A stretch of 64,000 nt of DNA from the NCBI GenBank assembly GCA_963805455.1, contig CAWDUJ010000001.1:186001-250000 (forward strand), in the 5' to 3' direction. Each line of letters begins with the position of its first letter. Within the stretch, counting starts at the first letter, position 1. Both the position numbers and the translations under genes were made by a program. Below are positions 36,008-43,700 of the stretch, one piece after another. Under the pieces are notes generated by a model. It did not search any database. It had not been told where the DNA came from and worked only from the letters and a program-made list of their open reading frames with translations. The stretch comes from VRUE01 sp963805455 (GTDB taxonomy: Bacteria; Actinomycetota; Thermoleophilia; Solirubrobacterales; 70-9).

Positions 36008-36055
36008 CGCGGGTGGTAGCGAGAGACGAATCTGGCCCCCGCTATTCCAGAAAGG
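36008..36055 (+). repeat. Dispersed 3'-end element, copy C
   Basis: GCGGGTGGTAGCGAGAGACG, then AATCTGGCCCCCGCTATTCC and AGAAAGGCCCG, match copy B and the tRNA-like locus. A weaker GCC/GGC hairpin with TTTT follows. The nearest upstream gene ends at 35726. Confidence 0.65.
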
Positions 36056-36103
36056 CCCGCTCCGGCTGGCTTTTCGCGTTCTCGGTCGGTTAGGGTCGGA
36101 CCG

Positions 36104-36850
36104 GTGAAGCGGCCGGCGGCGGTCAGTTGCATGGCGATGGCGATCGTCGTGGCGCTGCTCGTCGGCCCGGTGGGCGCCGGCGGCGAAACCGTCGTCCCGG
36201 TCGAGGGCCCCTGGCACGCGACCACGTCGGCCCGGCTTCCCGTCGGCTTCGAAGTGAGCGGCGGACAGGTCATCGACCCGCGGTGGCGCTTCAAGTGGGG
36301 TTTCTGCGGCAGCTTCGAAAACGCGACGTCGGCGGTCGTGCCGGTGAGCTCTGGCGGCTACTGGAAATACACCGATCTGCGCGGCCCCTGGATAGAAGGC
36401 ACCTTCGTCGCCCCCAACCGCCTCGAAGGGACGGTGACGGCGCCGAGCAGGATGCTCCCCGGGTGCCCGGAAACGCAGGCGACATTCGTCGCCGAACCGG
36501 GCGCCGCGTCTTTCAAACAGCAGCGAGCCGTCGTCCTCGCCAGCGTTGTCACCCGGCGACTGGCGAGCGCCCCGAAGGGGATGGTCCTGAGGCGCGACGG
36601 CTCGCTCCGGTTCTACCGGCTCGATTGGCAGAACTTTGGCGAAGGGGTCGCCCGTGCCACCGGGCGGGCCTTCCTCCGGGACGGCTGCCGGCATTGCCGC
36701 GCCAGGGTGGTGAGACGCCCCCGGGTCGTCGTCTACCTGAACGAGCTGACCCAGCAGGGCGGCGACCGCCGCTACCTGCACGTCGCCTACAGATTCGTCG
36801 GTCCGATTCCCCCGGGTTTTTCGCGCAACGGCTCGCAGATCCTCGAATAG
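36104..36850 (+). CDS. Secreted protein of unknown function
   Basis: GTG 36104 lies 7 nt after a TAGGGT box, so the transcript is probably leaderless. The 248-residue product has a signal peptide (AMAIVVALLVGPVGAGGE). Two beta-rich regions follow, with Cys residues at CGSF, PGCPE and GCRHCRA. No family is recognised. The pattern of about five Cys and many beta strands suggests a small disulfide-bonded extracellular domain. Confidence 0.7.
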   Translation: MKRPAAVSCMAMAIVVALLVGPVGAGGETVVPVEGPWHATTSARLPVGFEVSGGQVIDPRWRFKWGFCGSFENATSAVVPVSSGGYWKYTDLRGPWIEGTFVAPNRLEGTVTAPSRMLPGCPETQATFVAEPGAASFKQQRAVVLASVVTRRLASAPKGMVLRRDGSLRFYRLDWQNFGEGVARATGRAFLRDGCRHCRARVVRRPRVVVYLNELTQQGGDRRYLHVAYRFVGPIPPGFSRNGSQILE

Positions 36851-36886
36851 GAGCGCCGCGCGGGGGGTGGCATAGGATCGTTTGCC

Positions 36887-37288
36887 GTGCCGTTCACGCT
36901 GAGGAATCTCAAGGGGGACCTGGAGGACGTCGGGGCCAACTTTGACGGGGCGCCGGACCTGGAGTTCCGGATGGCGACCCAGGCACTCGACCTCGAGAAT
37001 TCCGGCCTCAGCTACCAGCGCGTGCCGCCCGGCTATCGCTTTCCATACGGCCACACACACGAGACGCAGGAGGAGCTCTACGTGGTCGTGGGCGGGAGTG
37101 GGCGGATGAAGCTCGACGAAGAGGTCGTCGAGCTCGAGGAATGGGACGCGGTGCGCGTCCCGCCGGGAACCTGGCGCGGCTATGAGGCCGGGCCGGATGG
37201 CCTCGAGATCCTCGTCATCGGCGCGCCCAATCTCGGCGATGCACCGCGCGAGGACGTCACCGGCCGCCGCGACTGGTGGGCTGACTAA
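36887..37288 (+). CDS. Cupin-domain protein
   Basis: GTG 36887 lies 8 nt after a TAGGAT box. The 133-residue protein is a single cupin with FPYGHTHETQEELYVVVGGS, holding the H-x-H-x4-E-type metal motif, and EEWDAVRVPPGTWRGYEAG. The second motif has Trp-Arg where a His is common, so metal binding may be altered. It is probably a cytoplasmic sugar-phosphate isomerase-like or ligand-binding protein. It follows the secreted protein but has its own promoter-like box. Confidence 0.8.
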   Translation: MPFTLRNLKGDLEDVGANFDGAPDLEFRMATQALDLENSGLSYQRVPPGYRFPYGHTHETQEELYVVVGGSGRMKLDEEVVELEEWDAVRVPPGTWRGYEAGPDGLEILVIGAPNLGDAPREDVTGRRDWWAD

Positions 37289-37338
37289 CCCCGATACTGG
37301 GATTTACCACCTCGCTCGGTGAGGCGTAGCTTGAAGGG

Positions 37339-37899
37339 ATGCGAGGGTCGGTACAAGCGGCGGCTGCATCGATCGCGATCGCGACGGCGTTGATGGCGGT
37401 CGGGTCATCGACAGCGGGCGCAGCCGTCTCCGGCCCCTTTCACTATGGCTGGGGCGAAACCCGGGTCTCGTGCATCACAGCGAACGGCGAGGAGTACGCG
37501 CACGTGACGAGCTCGATGTGGGTCCACAATCGAGGCATCGGCTCCGGTTGGGTCACGAACTTCCGGCTCAAGGCACGGCTGGTCAAGGCCGAGGGCGCGG
37601 GGACAAGCCCCCAGCGCAGCTGGCGGACCCACCGGTTTCCCGCCAGGAGCGAGCTCAACCAGGACTCCGACTACTTCAGCCCGATGGCGGTGAATACCGA
37701 CGTCATGAGCATCTATCTGGAATGGAAAGTCCAGGTGAAGCAGGTCTGGGACCGCAAGGCTCCATTCTCTGACCTGGTTCGTGAGTTCTACCTGAGCTTA
37801 AACACCAGCCACTGCAGGCCGGGGAGGACCTACACGCCGCCGGGCCGGGCGCAACCGGCGACTCCCGGCGCCATGGTTCCCGGATCCACCGAAACCTGA
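37339..37899 (+). CDS. Secreted protein of unknown function
   Basis: ATG 37339 lies 6 nt after a TAGCTT box. The 186-residue product has a signal peptide (ASIAIATALMAVGSSTAGAA). A beta-rich domain follows with two cysteines (RVSCITA, SHCRPG) placed to form one disulfide across the domain. The tail is Pro/Gly/Ala-rich. No named family is recognised. It is convergent with the EamA transporter gene 10 nt away. Confidence 0.7.
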   Translation: MRGSVQAAAASIAIATALMAVGSSTAGAAVSGPFHYGWGETRVSCITANGEEYAHVTSSMWVHNRGIGSGWVTNFRLKARLVKAEGAGTSPQRSWRTHRFPARSELNQDSDYFSPMAVNTDVMSIYLEWKVQVKQVWDRKAPFSDLVREFYLSLNTSHCRPGRTYTPPGRAQPATPGAMVPGSTET

Positions 37900-37908
37900 T
37901 CACGCGAC

Positions 37909-38775
37909 TCAGATCTCCTGGCGCATCGGCGTCGAGGCCGAGCGCAGGGCGCCGATGCTGGCGGTCACGACCATCGCCACCGCCGCCACCTGGATCGCCG
38001 CCAGGCCCTGGCCCAGCGCGATGAACCCGACCGCCGCCGCGACCGCAGGCTCGAGGCTCATCATCACCCCGAATACGGCATTGGCGAGGCGGCGCAGCGC
38101 CTCGAGCTCGAGGACGTAGGGGATCGCAGAGCTGAGCAGGCTGGCGGCGAGCCCGATCGCGAGCACCGAGACCGAGAAGAGGTCGCGGCCGCCGTCGACG
38201 AGCCCGTAGGGGAGGACGAGCACGGCTGAGATCGCGACCGCGACCGCGAGGCCTCCGAGACCGGGCCCGTGGCCCCCGACCCTCGCGCTGAGCACGATGT
38301 AGAGGCCCCAGCAGGCGCCCGCGGCAAGTGCGAGGGCGATGCCGAGGGCGTCGATCGAGCCGGCTTCGGCACCCTGGGAGAGGAGCACGACCCCGGCCGC
38401 CGCGAGCAGGCCCCAGAGGATGTCGCGGCGGCGGCGGGAGCCGAGGATCGCGACGCTGAGCGGGCCGATGAACTCGATCGTGACCGCGACGCCGAGCGGG
38501 ATGCGGTCGATTGCGGCGTAGAAGCTGGCGTTCATCGCCGCCAGCGCGATGCCGAAGTAGAGGACGTCACGGATCTCGTGGCGCCGGATCGACCGGACGC
38601 TGCGGCCGGCGAGCGCGAGCAGTGCCAGGGCGGCGAAGGCGGAGCGGAGAAGGACCGCTCCGCCGGGCCCGACCGTGCCGAAGAGGGTTGTCGCCAGCGC
38701 CGAACCGCACTGGACCGAGACGATCGAGGAGAGGACGAGAAGTACCGCGGGGCGGGTCGCGGCGTCGGGCGCCAT
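37909..38775 (-). CDS. EamA/DMT-family exporter (RhtA-like)
   Basis: The 288-residue protein has about ten membrane helices in two EamA repeats. Typical landmarks are QCGSALATTLFGTVGPGGAV in helix 1, VTIEFIGPLSVAIL in the first repeat, and MMSLEPAVAAAVGFIALGQG in the second. RhtA-like members export homoserine, threonine or other amino acids and metabolites. It ends 10 nt from the convergent secreted protein and starts 24 nt from the sigma-factor stop, so it is likely read through from the ECF41 operon. Confidence 0.9.
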   Translation of the reverse strand: MAPDAATRPAVLLVLSSIVSVQCGSALATTLFGTVGPGGAVLLRSAFAALALLALAGRSVRSIRRHEIRDVLYFGIALAAMNASFYAAIDRIPLGVAVTIEFIGPLSVAILGSRRRRDILWGLLAAAGVVLLSQGAEAGSIDALGIALALAAGACWGLYIVLSARVGGHGPGLGGLAVAVAISAVLVLPYGLVDGGRDLFSVSVLAIGLAASLLSSAIPYVLELEALRRLANAVFGVMMSLEPAVAAAVGFIALGQGLAAIQVAAVAMVVTASIGALRSASTPMRQEI

Positions 38776-38800
38776 CGCGCCCCAGCCTAGAGGTCGGACC

Positions 38801-39670
38801 TCAGGGCATGAGATGCCGGAGCTTGTCCGGGTTGCGGACGATCCGGATCGTCCGGATCAGGCCGTCGCCGACCTCGACCGTGAGCACGTCGGTGACCTCG
38901 CCGTCGGGGTTGATCGTCATCTGCCCGGGCTGGCCGTTGACATTGGCCCGACGCCGGCGGAAGCCGTCCTTCGCCAGGCGCCGGACGGTGATTTTCACCA
39001 TGAAGCGGGCGATCCGGTCGATGCCGGAGAAGGGGTGCCGCGCCGCGCTGACCTTCCCCCCGCCGTCGGAGTAGACGACCGCGTCGGCGGCGAGTATCTG
39101 CTTCAGCGCCTCGACGTCGCCGCTCTCGCTCGCCTCGAGGAAGCGGTCGAGAAGCTCGTCGCTGTGGCTTCGATCGGCCTCGAACCGAGCTTCGCGCCCT
39201 TCGACGTGCTTGCGGGCACGCCTCGCGATCTGGCGGCAGTTCTCCTCTCCTTTGCCGACCGCCTCTGCCACCTGCGGATAGTCGTAGCCGAACACCTCGC
39301 GGAGCAGGAAGACCGCGCGTTCGACGGGCGAGAGTGTCTCGAGCAGGACGAGGAAGGCCTGCGAGACCGTGTCGGCCACCTCGGCCTGCTCGGCCGGGCC
39401 CGGCCCGCTCTCGGTCAGGAGAGGCTCCGGCAGCCAGGGTCCGACATAGCTCTCCCGCCTGACCCGGGCCGAGCGCATGTGGTCGATCGCGAGGCGGGTC
39501 GTCACCGTCGAGAGCCAGGCCCGCTCCGATTCGACCGTTTCGCCGTCGTGGCGGGCGCGCTCGAGCCTTAGGAAGGCCTCCTGCCCGATGTCCTCCGCGT
39601 CGCTGACGCTGCCGGTCATCCGGTAGGCGATCGCGAAGGTCAGCCTCCGCTGCTCCTCGATCTCATTCAT
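38801..39670 (-). CDS. sigJ: ECF41-group RNA polymerase sigma factor (SigJ-like), copy 1
   Basis: The 289-residue protein has sigma-2 (YRMTGSVSDAEDIGQEAF) and sigma-4 (LSPVERAVFLLREVFGYDYP) regions. It also has the ECF41 hallmarks: WLPEP in the linker (YVGPWLPEPLL), a SnoaL-like C-terminal extension with DGGGK, and the terminal NPDKL motif. In ECF41 factors this extension controls activity in place of a separate anti-sigma. It lies 37 nt after ahpD-like 39708-40193 on the same strand, so both should be driven by the ECF41-type promoter at 40229-40255. ATG 39688 is an alternative start. Confidence 0.95.
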   Translation of the reverse strand: MNEIEEQRRLTFAIAYRMTGSVSDAEDIGQEAFLRLERARHDGETVESERAWLSTVTTRLAIDHMRSARVRRESYVGPWLPEPLLTESGPGPAEQAEVADTVSQAFLVLLETLSPVERAVFLLREVFGYDYPQVAEAVGKGEENCRQIARRARKHVEGREARFEADRSHSDELLDRFLEASESGDVEALKQILAADAVVYSDGGGKVSAARHPFSGIDRIARFMVKITVRRLAKDGFRRRRANVNGQPGQMTINPDGEVTDVLTVEVGDGLIRTIRIVRNPDKLRHLMP

Positions 39671-39707
39671 CTGGTCTCTGACGATCATCTACCCGGGCCC
39701 CGCCGCC

Positions 39708-40193
39708 TTAAGCGGCCGCCAGCATTCCCGGCCGGTAGTGGCCCGGCTCCGCCCGCGTCGTGATCATCAGCCTGTTCCAGGTGTTGATCGCAGCGACCGC
39801 GAAGACGACCTGGGCGACCTCCTCGCCGAGGGTGTCGCTGGCCCGATCCCAGACCTCGTCCGGCACCTGACCGTTGGAGATCAGGGTCATCGCCTCGCAG
39901 AGCTCCAGCGCCGCCCGCTCGCGTTTGTCGTAGAGCGGGCTCTCGCGCCATGCGTCGAGTGAGTAGAGGCGCTCCTCGGTCTCGCCGACCGCGCGCGCGT
40001 CCTTCCAGTGCATGTCGATGCAGAAGGCGCAACGGTTGAGCTGCGAGGCGCGCAGGCTCAACAGCTGGTGGAGATGCTCATCCAACTCGAGCGCGGACTC
40101 GAGCCTGAGCATCGCCCCCATCAGCTTCTTCGGCGCCTTCTCGACGAGCTGTATCCGTCCTGCCGGGAATTGCTGAGTCAGGTTCTGGGTCAT
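39708..40193 (-). CDS. AhpD/carboxymuconolactone decarboxylase-family protein
   Basis: ATG 40193 follows GGAGGAGG, giving 161 residues. The AhpD core is present: LHQLLSLRASQLNRCAFCID with the redox-active CxxC and nearby His in MHWKDAR. The C-terminal NTWNRLMITTRAEPG completes it. It should act as a thiol-dependent peroxidase or related small oxidoreductase in the cytoplasm. Such CMD-type genes are the classical neighbours and targets of ECF41 sigma factors, which agrees with the promoter match 36 nt upstream. Confidence 0.92.
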   Translation of the reverse strand: MTQNLTQQFPAGRIQLVEKAPKKLMGAMLRLESALELDEHLHQLLSLRASQLNRCAFCIDMHWKDARAVGETEERLYSLDAWRESPLYDKRERAALELCEAMTLISNGQVPDEVWDRASDTLGEEVAQVVFAVAAINTWNRLMITTRAEPGHYRPGMLAAA

Positions 40194-40228
40194 GTCTGCC
40201 TCCTCCTGTTGCCGCCTTCGGGAATGAA

Positions 40229-40255
40229 GACGAATCCGATGCGGTCGCCGTGACA
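40229..40255 (-). promoter_or_regulatory. ECF41-type promoter for ahpD-sigma operon
   Basis: On the minus strand TGTCACG (40249-40255) is followed by exactly 16 nt and CGTC (40229-40232). The ECF41 consensus known from the family is TGTCACA, 16 nt, CGTC. It implies a leader of about 30 nt before ATG 40193. Confidence 0.75.
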
Positions 40256-40266
40256 TCCGGCCGGGC

Positions 40267-40293
40267 AGTCACATCCGCGGCCGCCATCTCGTC
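40267..40293 (+). promoter_or_regulatory. ECF41-type promoter for MFS-sigma operon
   Basis: AGTCACA (40267-40273), 16 nt, CGTC (40290-40293) on the plus strand: one mismatch from the ECF41 consensus with exact spacing. It lies 43 nt before ATG 40337 and only 11 nt from the divergent promoter. Confidence 0.7.
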
Positions 40294-40336
40294 TTCCCCC
40301 CAGAGACACATGCAGACGAGAACTGGAGGAATTCGC

Positions 40337-41911
40337 ATGGCACGCAAGTGGTGGACCCTGACCGCAGTCTCGGTGGCGACCTTCATGCTGTTGCTCGACA
40401 TAACGGTCGTCAACGTGGCGCTTCCCTCAATCCGCAAGGACCTCGGCGCGAGCTTCAGCGATCTGCAGTGGGTGGTCGACGCCTACGCGCTGACCCTGGC
40501 GGCCCTGGTGCTCTCGGCCGGCTCGCTCGCCGACCGGGTGGGACGTCGGCGCGTCTTCACCGGCGGACTTGCGATCTTCTCGGTCGCGTCTCTGCTCTGC
40601 GCGCTGGCGCCCGACCCGACCTTCCTCAACCTCTCGCGCGCCCTGCAGGGTGTCGGCGGCGCGGTGATGTTCGCGGTGTCGCTGGCGCTGATCGCGCAGG
40701 AGTTCCCCGCGGGTCGCGAGCGGGCGACCGCGATGGGCGTCTATGGCGCGACGATCGGGGTTGCGGTTGCGATCGGGCCACTTATCGGCGGCGCGCTCAC
40801 CGACGGCCTCGGCTGGCAGTCGATCTTCTATCTCAACGTGCCGATCGGCCTGGCGGCGATCGCGATCACCCGCGCGAAGCTGCGCGAGAGCCGCGACCCC
40901 GACGCGACCCGGATCGACTGGCCCGGCGTGGTGACGTTCACCGGCGCCCTCTTCATGCTCGTCCTGGCGCTGGTGCGGGGCAACGACGAGGGCTGGGGCA
41001 GCACGATGATCGTCTCGCTGCTGGCCGGTGCCGCGGCGGCGATGGCCGGCTTCGTGGTCATCGAGAGCCGTGTCCGCGAGCCGATGCTGCCGCTCGGCCT
41101 CTTTCGGCGGGCCTCCTTCACCGGAATCCAGCTGTCGGCATTCGCGCTCTCGGTCTCGGTCTTCGCACTCTTCCTCTACACCAGCCTCTACCTGCAGGAC
41201 TACCTCGGCTACTCGCCCTTCGAGGCCGGGCTGCGCTACCTGCCGATCACGGTGGTGACGTTCCTGGTAGCGCCGGTCGCCGGGCTCCTGCTGACGAGGG
41301 TCCCGGCGCGGGTGCTGCTGGGATTCGGCCTCGCGACGGCGGGGGTCGGGCTGTCGCTGATGTCGGGGGTCGACGCCGGGTCTGAGTGGACGGCGCTGCT
41401 CGCCGGATTCCTGCTCCTCGGCGTCGGCGGAGGCATCCTCAACCCGGTGATCGGCGACGTCGCGCTGAGCGTCGTGCCGAAGGAGAGGAGTGGGATGGCG
41501 GCCGGGATCATGGACACCTTCCGCCAGGTCGGCGTCTCGGTCGGGGTGGCGGTCTGGGGCGCGGTCTTCGTCGCCCGCGGCGCCGACAGGGTCAGCACCC
41601 TGGCCGCCGGCACACCCGCCGCCAACGGCGATCACCCGAGGCAGCTGGTCGAAGCCGCCTCTTCGGGTGACCTCGACCGGGCCGTCGCCGGCCTTCCCCC
41701 GCATACCCACCACGTCGTCGTGAACGCCGCCCGCGAAGGCTTCCTCTCCGGATTCAATGAGGTGCTGATGCTGGGTGGCGTGGTCTGCTTCGTCGGCGCC
41801 GTGCTTGCGCTCTGGCTGGTCCGCGAGGACGAGATCGAGCGCGAGCCGGTCGATTCGAGTGAGCCGCGCCGGCAGGCCCCCCTCCGTGGGGCAGAGGCCG
41901 CCACGGGATGA
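40337..41911 (+). CDS. DHA2-family MFS drug/metabolite exporter
   Basis: ATG 40337 follows GGAGG by 8 nt, giving 524 residues with about 14 membrane helices. Helix 1 has LDITVVNVALPSIRKDLGAS and the loop after helix 2 has GSLADRVGRRRVF. Motif C follows (VAVAIGPLIGGALTDGLGWQ). These are typical of EmrB/QacA proton-coupled exporters. It is the first gene after an ECF41-type promoter and is followed by a small membrane protein and a second ECF41 sigma gene. Induced efflux under the control of that sigma is likely. Confidence 0.93.
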   Translation: MARKWWTLTAVSVATFMLLLDITVVNVALPSIRKDLGASFSDLQWVVDAYALTLAALVLSAGSLADRVGRRRVFTGGLAIFSVASLLCALAPDPTFLNLSRALQGVGGAVMFAVSLALIAQEFPAGRERATAMGVYGATIGVAVAIGPLIGGALTDGLGWQSIFYLNVPIGLAAIAITRAKLRESRDPDATRIDWPGVVTFTGALFMLVLALVRGNDEGWGSTMIVSLLAGAAAAMAGFVVIESRVREPMLPLGLFRRASFTGIQLSAFALSVSVFALFLYTSLYLQDYLGYSPFEAGLRYLPITVVTFLVAPVAGLLLTRVPARVLLGFGLATAGVGLSLMSGVDAGSEWTALLAGFLLLGVGGGILNPVIGDVALSVVPKERSGMAAGIMDTFRQVGVSVGVAVWGAVFVARGADRVSTLAAGTPAANGDHPRQLVEAASSGDLDRAVAGLPPHTHHVVVNAAREGFLSGFNEVLMLGGVVCFVGAVLALWLVREDEIEREPVDSSEPRRQAPLRGAEAATG

Positions 41912-41928
41912 ACAAGAAGGGAGAAATC

Positions 41929-42234
41929 ATGTCCGAAAAATCACCACAACAACCAACGACGAGTCTCCTCGAGGTGGTGGCGTCCTTCCTGTTCGGCGGC
42001 GCGATCCTCACCATGGCGCTCTTCCCGCTGGCGGTGCCGATGGTCGCTCTGCTGATCGTGGTGGCGCTGCCGCTTCTGGCGCTCGGCGCGGGCGTCGTGG
42101 CCATCGTCGCCGCCCTGACGGTGCCGGTCGTGATGATCCGGGCCCTGTCGCGAAAGCTCGTGACGATGTCGAGGGATCGGCGTGAGGATCAGCTGATCCC
42201 GGGTAACCGGCAGATAATGGGAGCACGCGGATGA
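41929..42234 (+). CDS. Small two-helix membrane protein
   Basis: ATG 41929 follows GGGAG by 6 nt, giving 101 residues. Two long hydrophobic helices (FLFGGAILTMALFPLAVPMV; ALPLLALGAGVVAIVAALTV) are flanked by a polar start and a basic end. It lies between the exporter and the second ECF41 sigma gene and overlaps the latter by 4 nt. It could be an accessory to the exporter or a membrane modulator of the sigma factor. No known family is recognised. Confidence 0.8.
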   Translation: MSEKSPQQPTTSLLEVVASFLFGGAILTMALFPLAVPMVALLIVVALPLLALGAGVVAIVAALTVPVVMIRALSRKLVTMSRDRREDQLIPGNRQIMGARG

Positions 42235-43175
42235 CGGACGAACTGTTCGATCGGCTGAGGCCCAAGGGGTTCGCAATCGCCTACCGGATGCTCGGCAGCG
42301 CCAGCGAAGCCGAAGACGTCGTCCAGGAGGCCCTCCTCCGCCTCTACCGCGAGCTCGAGCAGGGCACCGAGGTCGAGTCGCCGGAGGCCTACTTCGTCAC
42401 CGTGGTGACCCGGTTGGCGATCGACGAGCTGCGCTCGGCGCGGGCGCGGCGCGAGGTCTACACCGGCGAGTGGCTTCCGGAGCCGATCCTCACCGCGGAG
42501 GAGGAGGATCCGGCTCGGCACGCCGAGATCGCCGACTCGCTCTCGGTCGGCCTGCTCGTCGTGCTCGAGACCCTGACGCCCGAGGAGCGCGCCGTCTTCC
42601 TCTTGCGCGAGGTCTTCGACTACCCGCACGACCGGATCGCCGAGGTCCTCGGCAAGAGCCCGGCAGCGGTCCGCCAGCTCGCGGTGCGGGCCCGCGGCCA
42701 CGTCGGCGAGCGGGAGCCCCGTTTCGAGACCTCCCGCGAGCAGCACGACCGGCTCGCGGCCAGCTTCTTCGACGCCTTCGAGGAGGGCAATCTCGAAAAG
42801 CTGGAATCGCTGCTCGCCGCCGACGTCTCGCTCCACGGCGACGGCGGCGGCAAGGCGCCGGCGATCGCGAAGGCGCTCTGGGGACGTGCCCGGGTCGCGC
42901 GGACGCTGGTGGGATTCCGGACCAGGGCCGAGCTGTTCGGCGGGGTCGAGCTACGCCATGTCGAGCTGAACGGCGGTCTCGGCGCCCTCACCTACAGCTC
43001 GGAGGGGAAGCTGATCAGCGCCCTGATCGTCGAGGTCGACGGCGGGCAGATCCAGACGGTCAACTCGGTCGTAAACCCCGACAAGCTCGCCCACCTGGGC
43101 CCCGTCGCCGACCTCAAGGCAATGCTCAAACGGGCCGTCGGCAGGCCCGCCCAGGATCAGGAGTCCGGGAGGTAG
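42231..43175 (+). CDS. sigJ: ECF41-group RNA polymerase sigma factor (SigJ-like), copy 2
   Basis: The 314-residue protein has sigma-2 (YRMLGSASEAEDVVQEALLR), sigma-4 (LTPEERAVFLLREVFDYPHD) and the ECF41 signatures WLPEP, DGGGK and NPDKL. The C-terminus extends about 25 residues past NPDKL, unlike copy 1, so its regulation may differ. ATG overlaps the stop of the small membrane protein (ATGA), so it is coupled to the MFS operon. Both ECF41 genes therefore end operons that diverge from one intergenic region. Its last 19 nt overlap the convergent reductase gene. Confidence 0.95.
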   Translation: MTDELFDRLRPKGFAIAYRMLGSASEAEDVVQEALLRLYRELEQGTEVESPEAYFVTVVTRLAIDELRSARARREVYTGEWLPEPILTAEEEDPARHAEIADSLSVGLLVVLETLTPEERAVFLLREVFDYPHDRIAEVLGKSPAAVRQLAVRARGHVGEREPRFETSREQHDRLAASFFDAFEEGNLEKLESLLAADVSLHGDGGGKAPAIAKALWGRARVARTLVGFRTRAELFGGVELRHVELNGGLGALTYSSEGKLISALIVEVDGGQIQTVNSVVNPDKLAHLGPVADLKAMLKRAVGRPAQDQESGR

Positions 43176-43690
43176 GTGAGCAGGACCACCCCGGAGTCGA
43201 ACCGCTCAACGTCCTTCAGCTCCATCCGAACGGTTCCCCTGTCGCCGAGCACGTGGACGTTCCCTTCGCCCCAGACGAGCGGGTTCAGGTAGACCTCGTA
43301 CTCGTCGATCAGGCCCCTCTCGGCCAGGGCGTAGGCGAACTCGCCGCTTCCGTGCATGAACAGATCGCCGTCGACCTCCTCCTTCAGCTTCGGGACCGAG
43401 TCCTCGAGGCCCCCTTCGAGTGAGGTCGCGTTCCACTCGAGATCGCCGGAGAGGGTGGTCGATCCGACGTACTTCGGCAGGGCGTTGACCATATCGGCCC
43501 ACTTGCCGGACCGGCTCGGCCAGTACCCGGCGAGCCCCTCGTAGGTCTTTCGGCCCAGCACCAGCCCGTCGGACCTCGCCTGGCGCTCGAACGAGTACTC
43601 GCCGTGGCCTCCGTCGGGCTGCACCCACTCGCCGACCGGGTCGACGACCCCGTCGATCGTGGCCTGGGTTGTCGCGATCAGCCGTCCCAC
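43157..43690 (-). CDS. RibD C-terminal / dihydrofolate reductase-fold protein
   Basis: The 177-residue protein starts with MGRLIATTQATIDGVV and contains GLVLGRKTYEGLAGYWPSRS, LMHGSGEFA-like and LNPLVWGEGNVHVLGDRG segments. This is the RibD_C/DHFR-like fold with a putative NADPH-binding GSGE loop. Members of this branch are small NADPH-dependent reductases of unknown substrate. It follows the FAD monooxygenase gene by 10 nt, so both are in one operon. Its end overlaps the second ECF41 gene, tail to tail. Confidence 0.9.
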   Translation of the reverse strand: MGRLIATTQATIDGVVDPVGEWVQPDGGHGEYSFERQARSDGLVLGRKTYEGLAGYWPSRSGKWADMVNALPKYVGSTTLSGDLEWNATSLEGGLEDSVPKLKEEVDGDLFMHGSGEFAYALAERGLIDEYEVYLNPLVWGEGNVHVLGDRGTVRMELKDVERFDSGVVLLTYLPDS

Positions 43691-43700
43691 GAACTCACCT

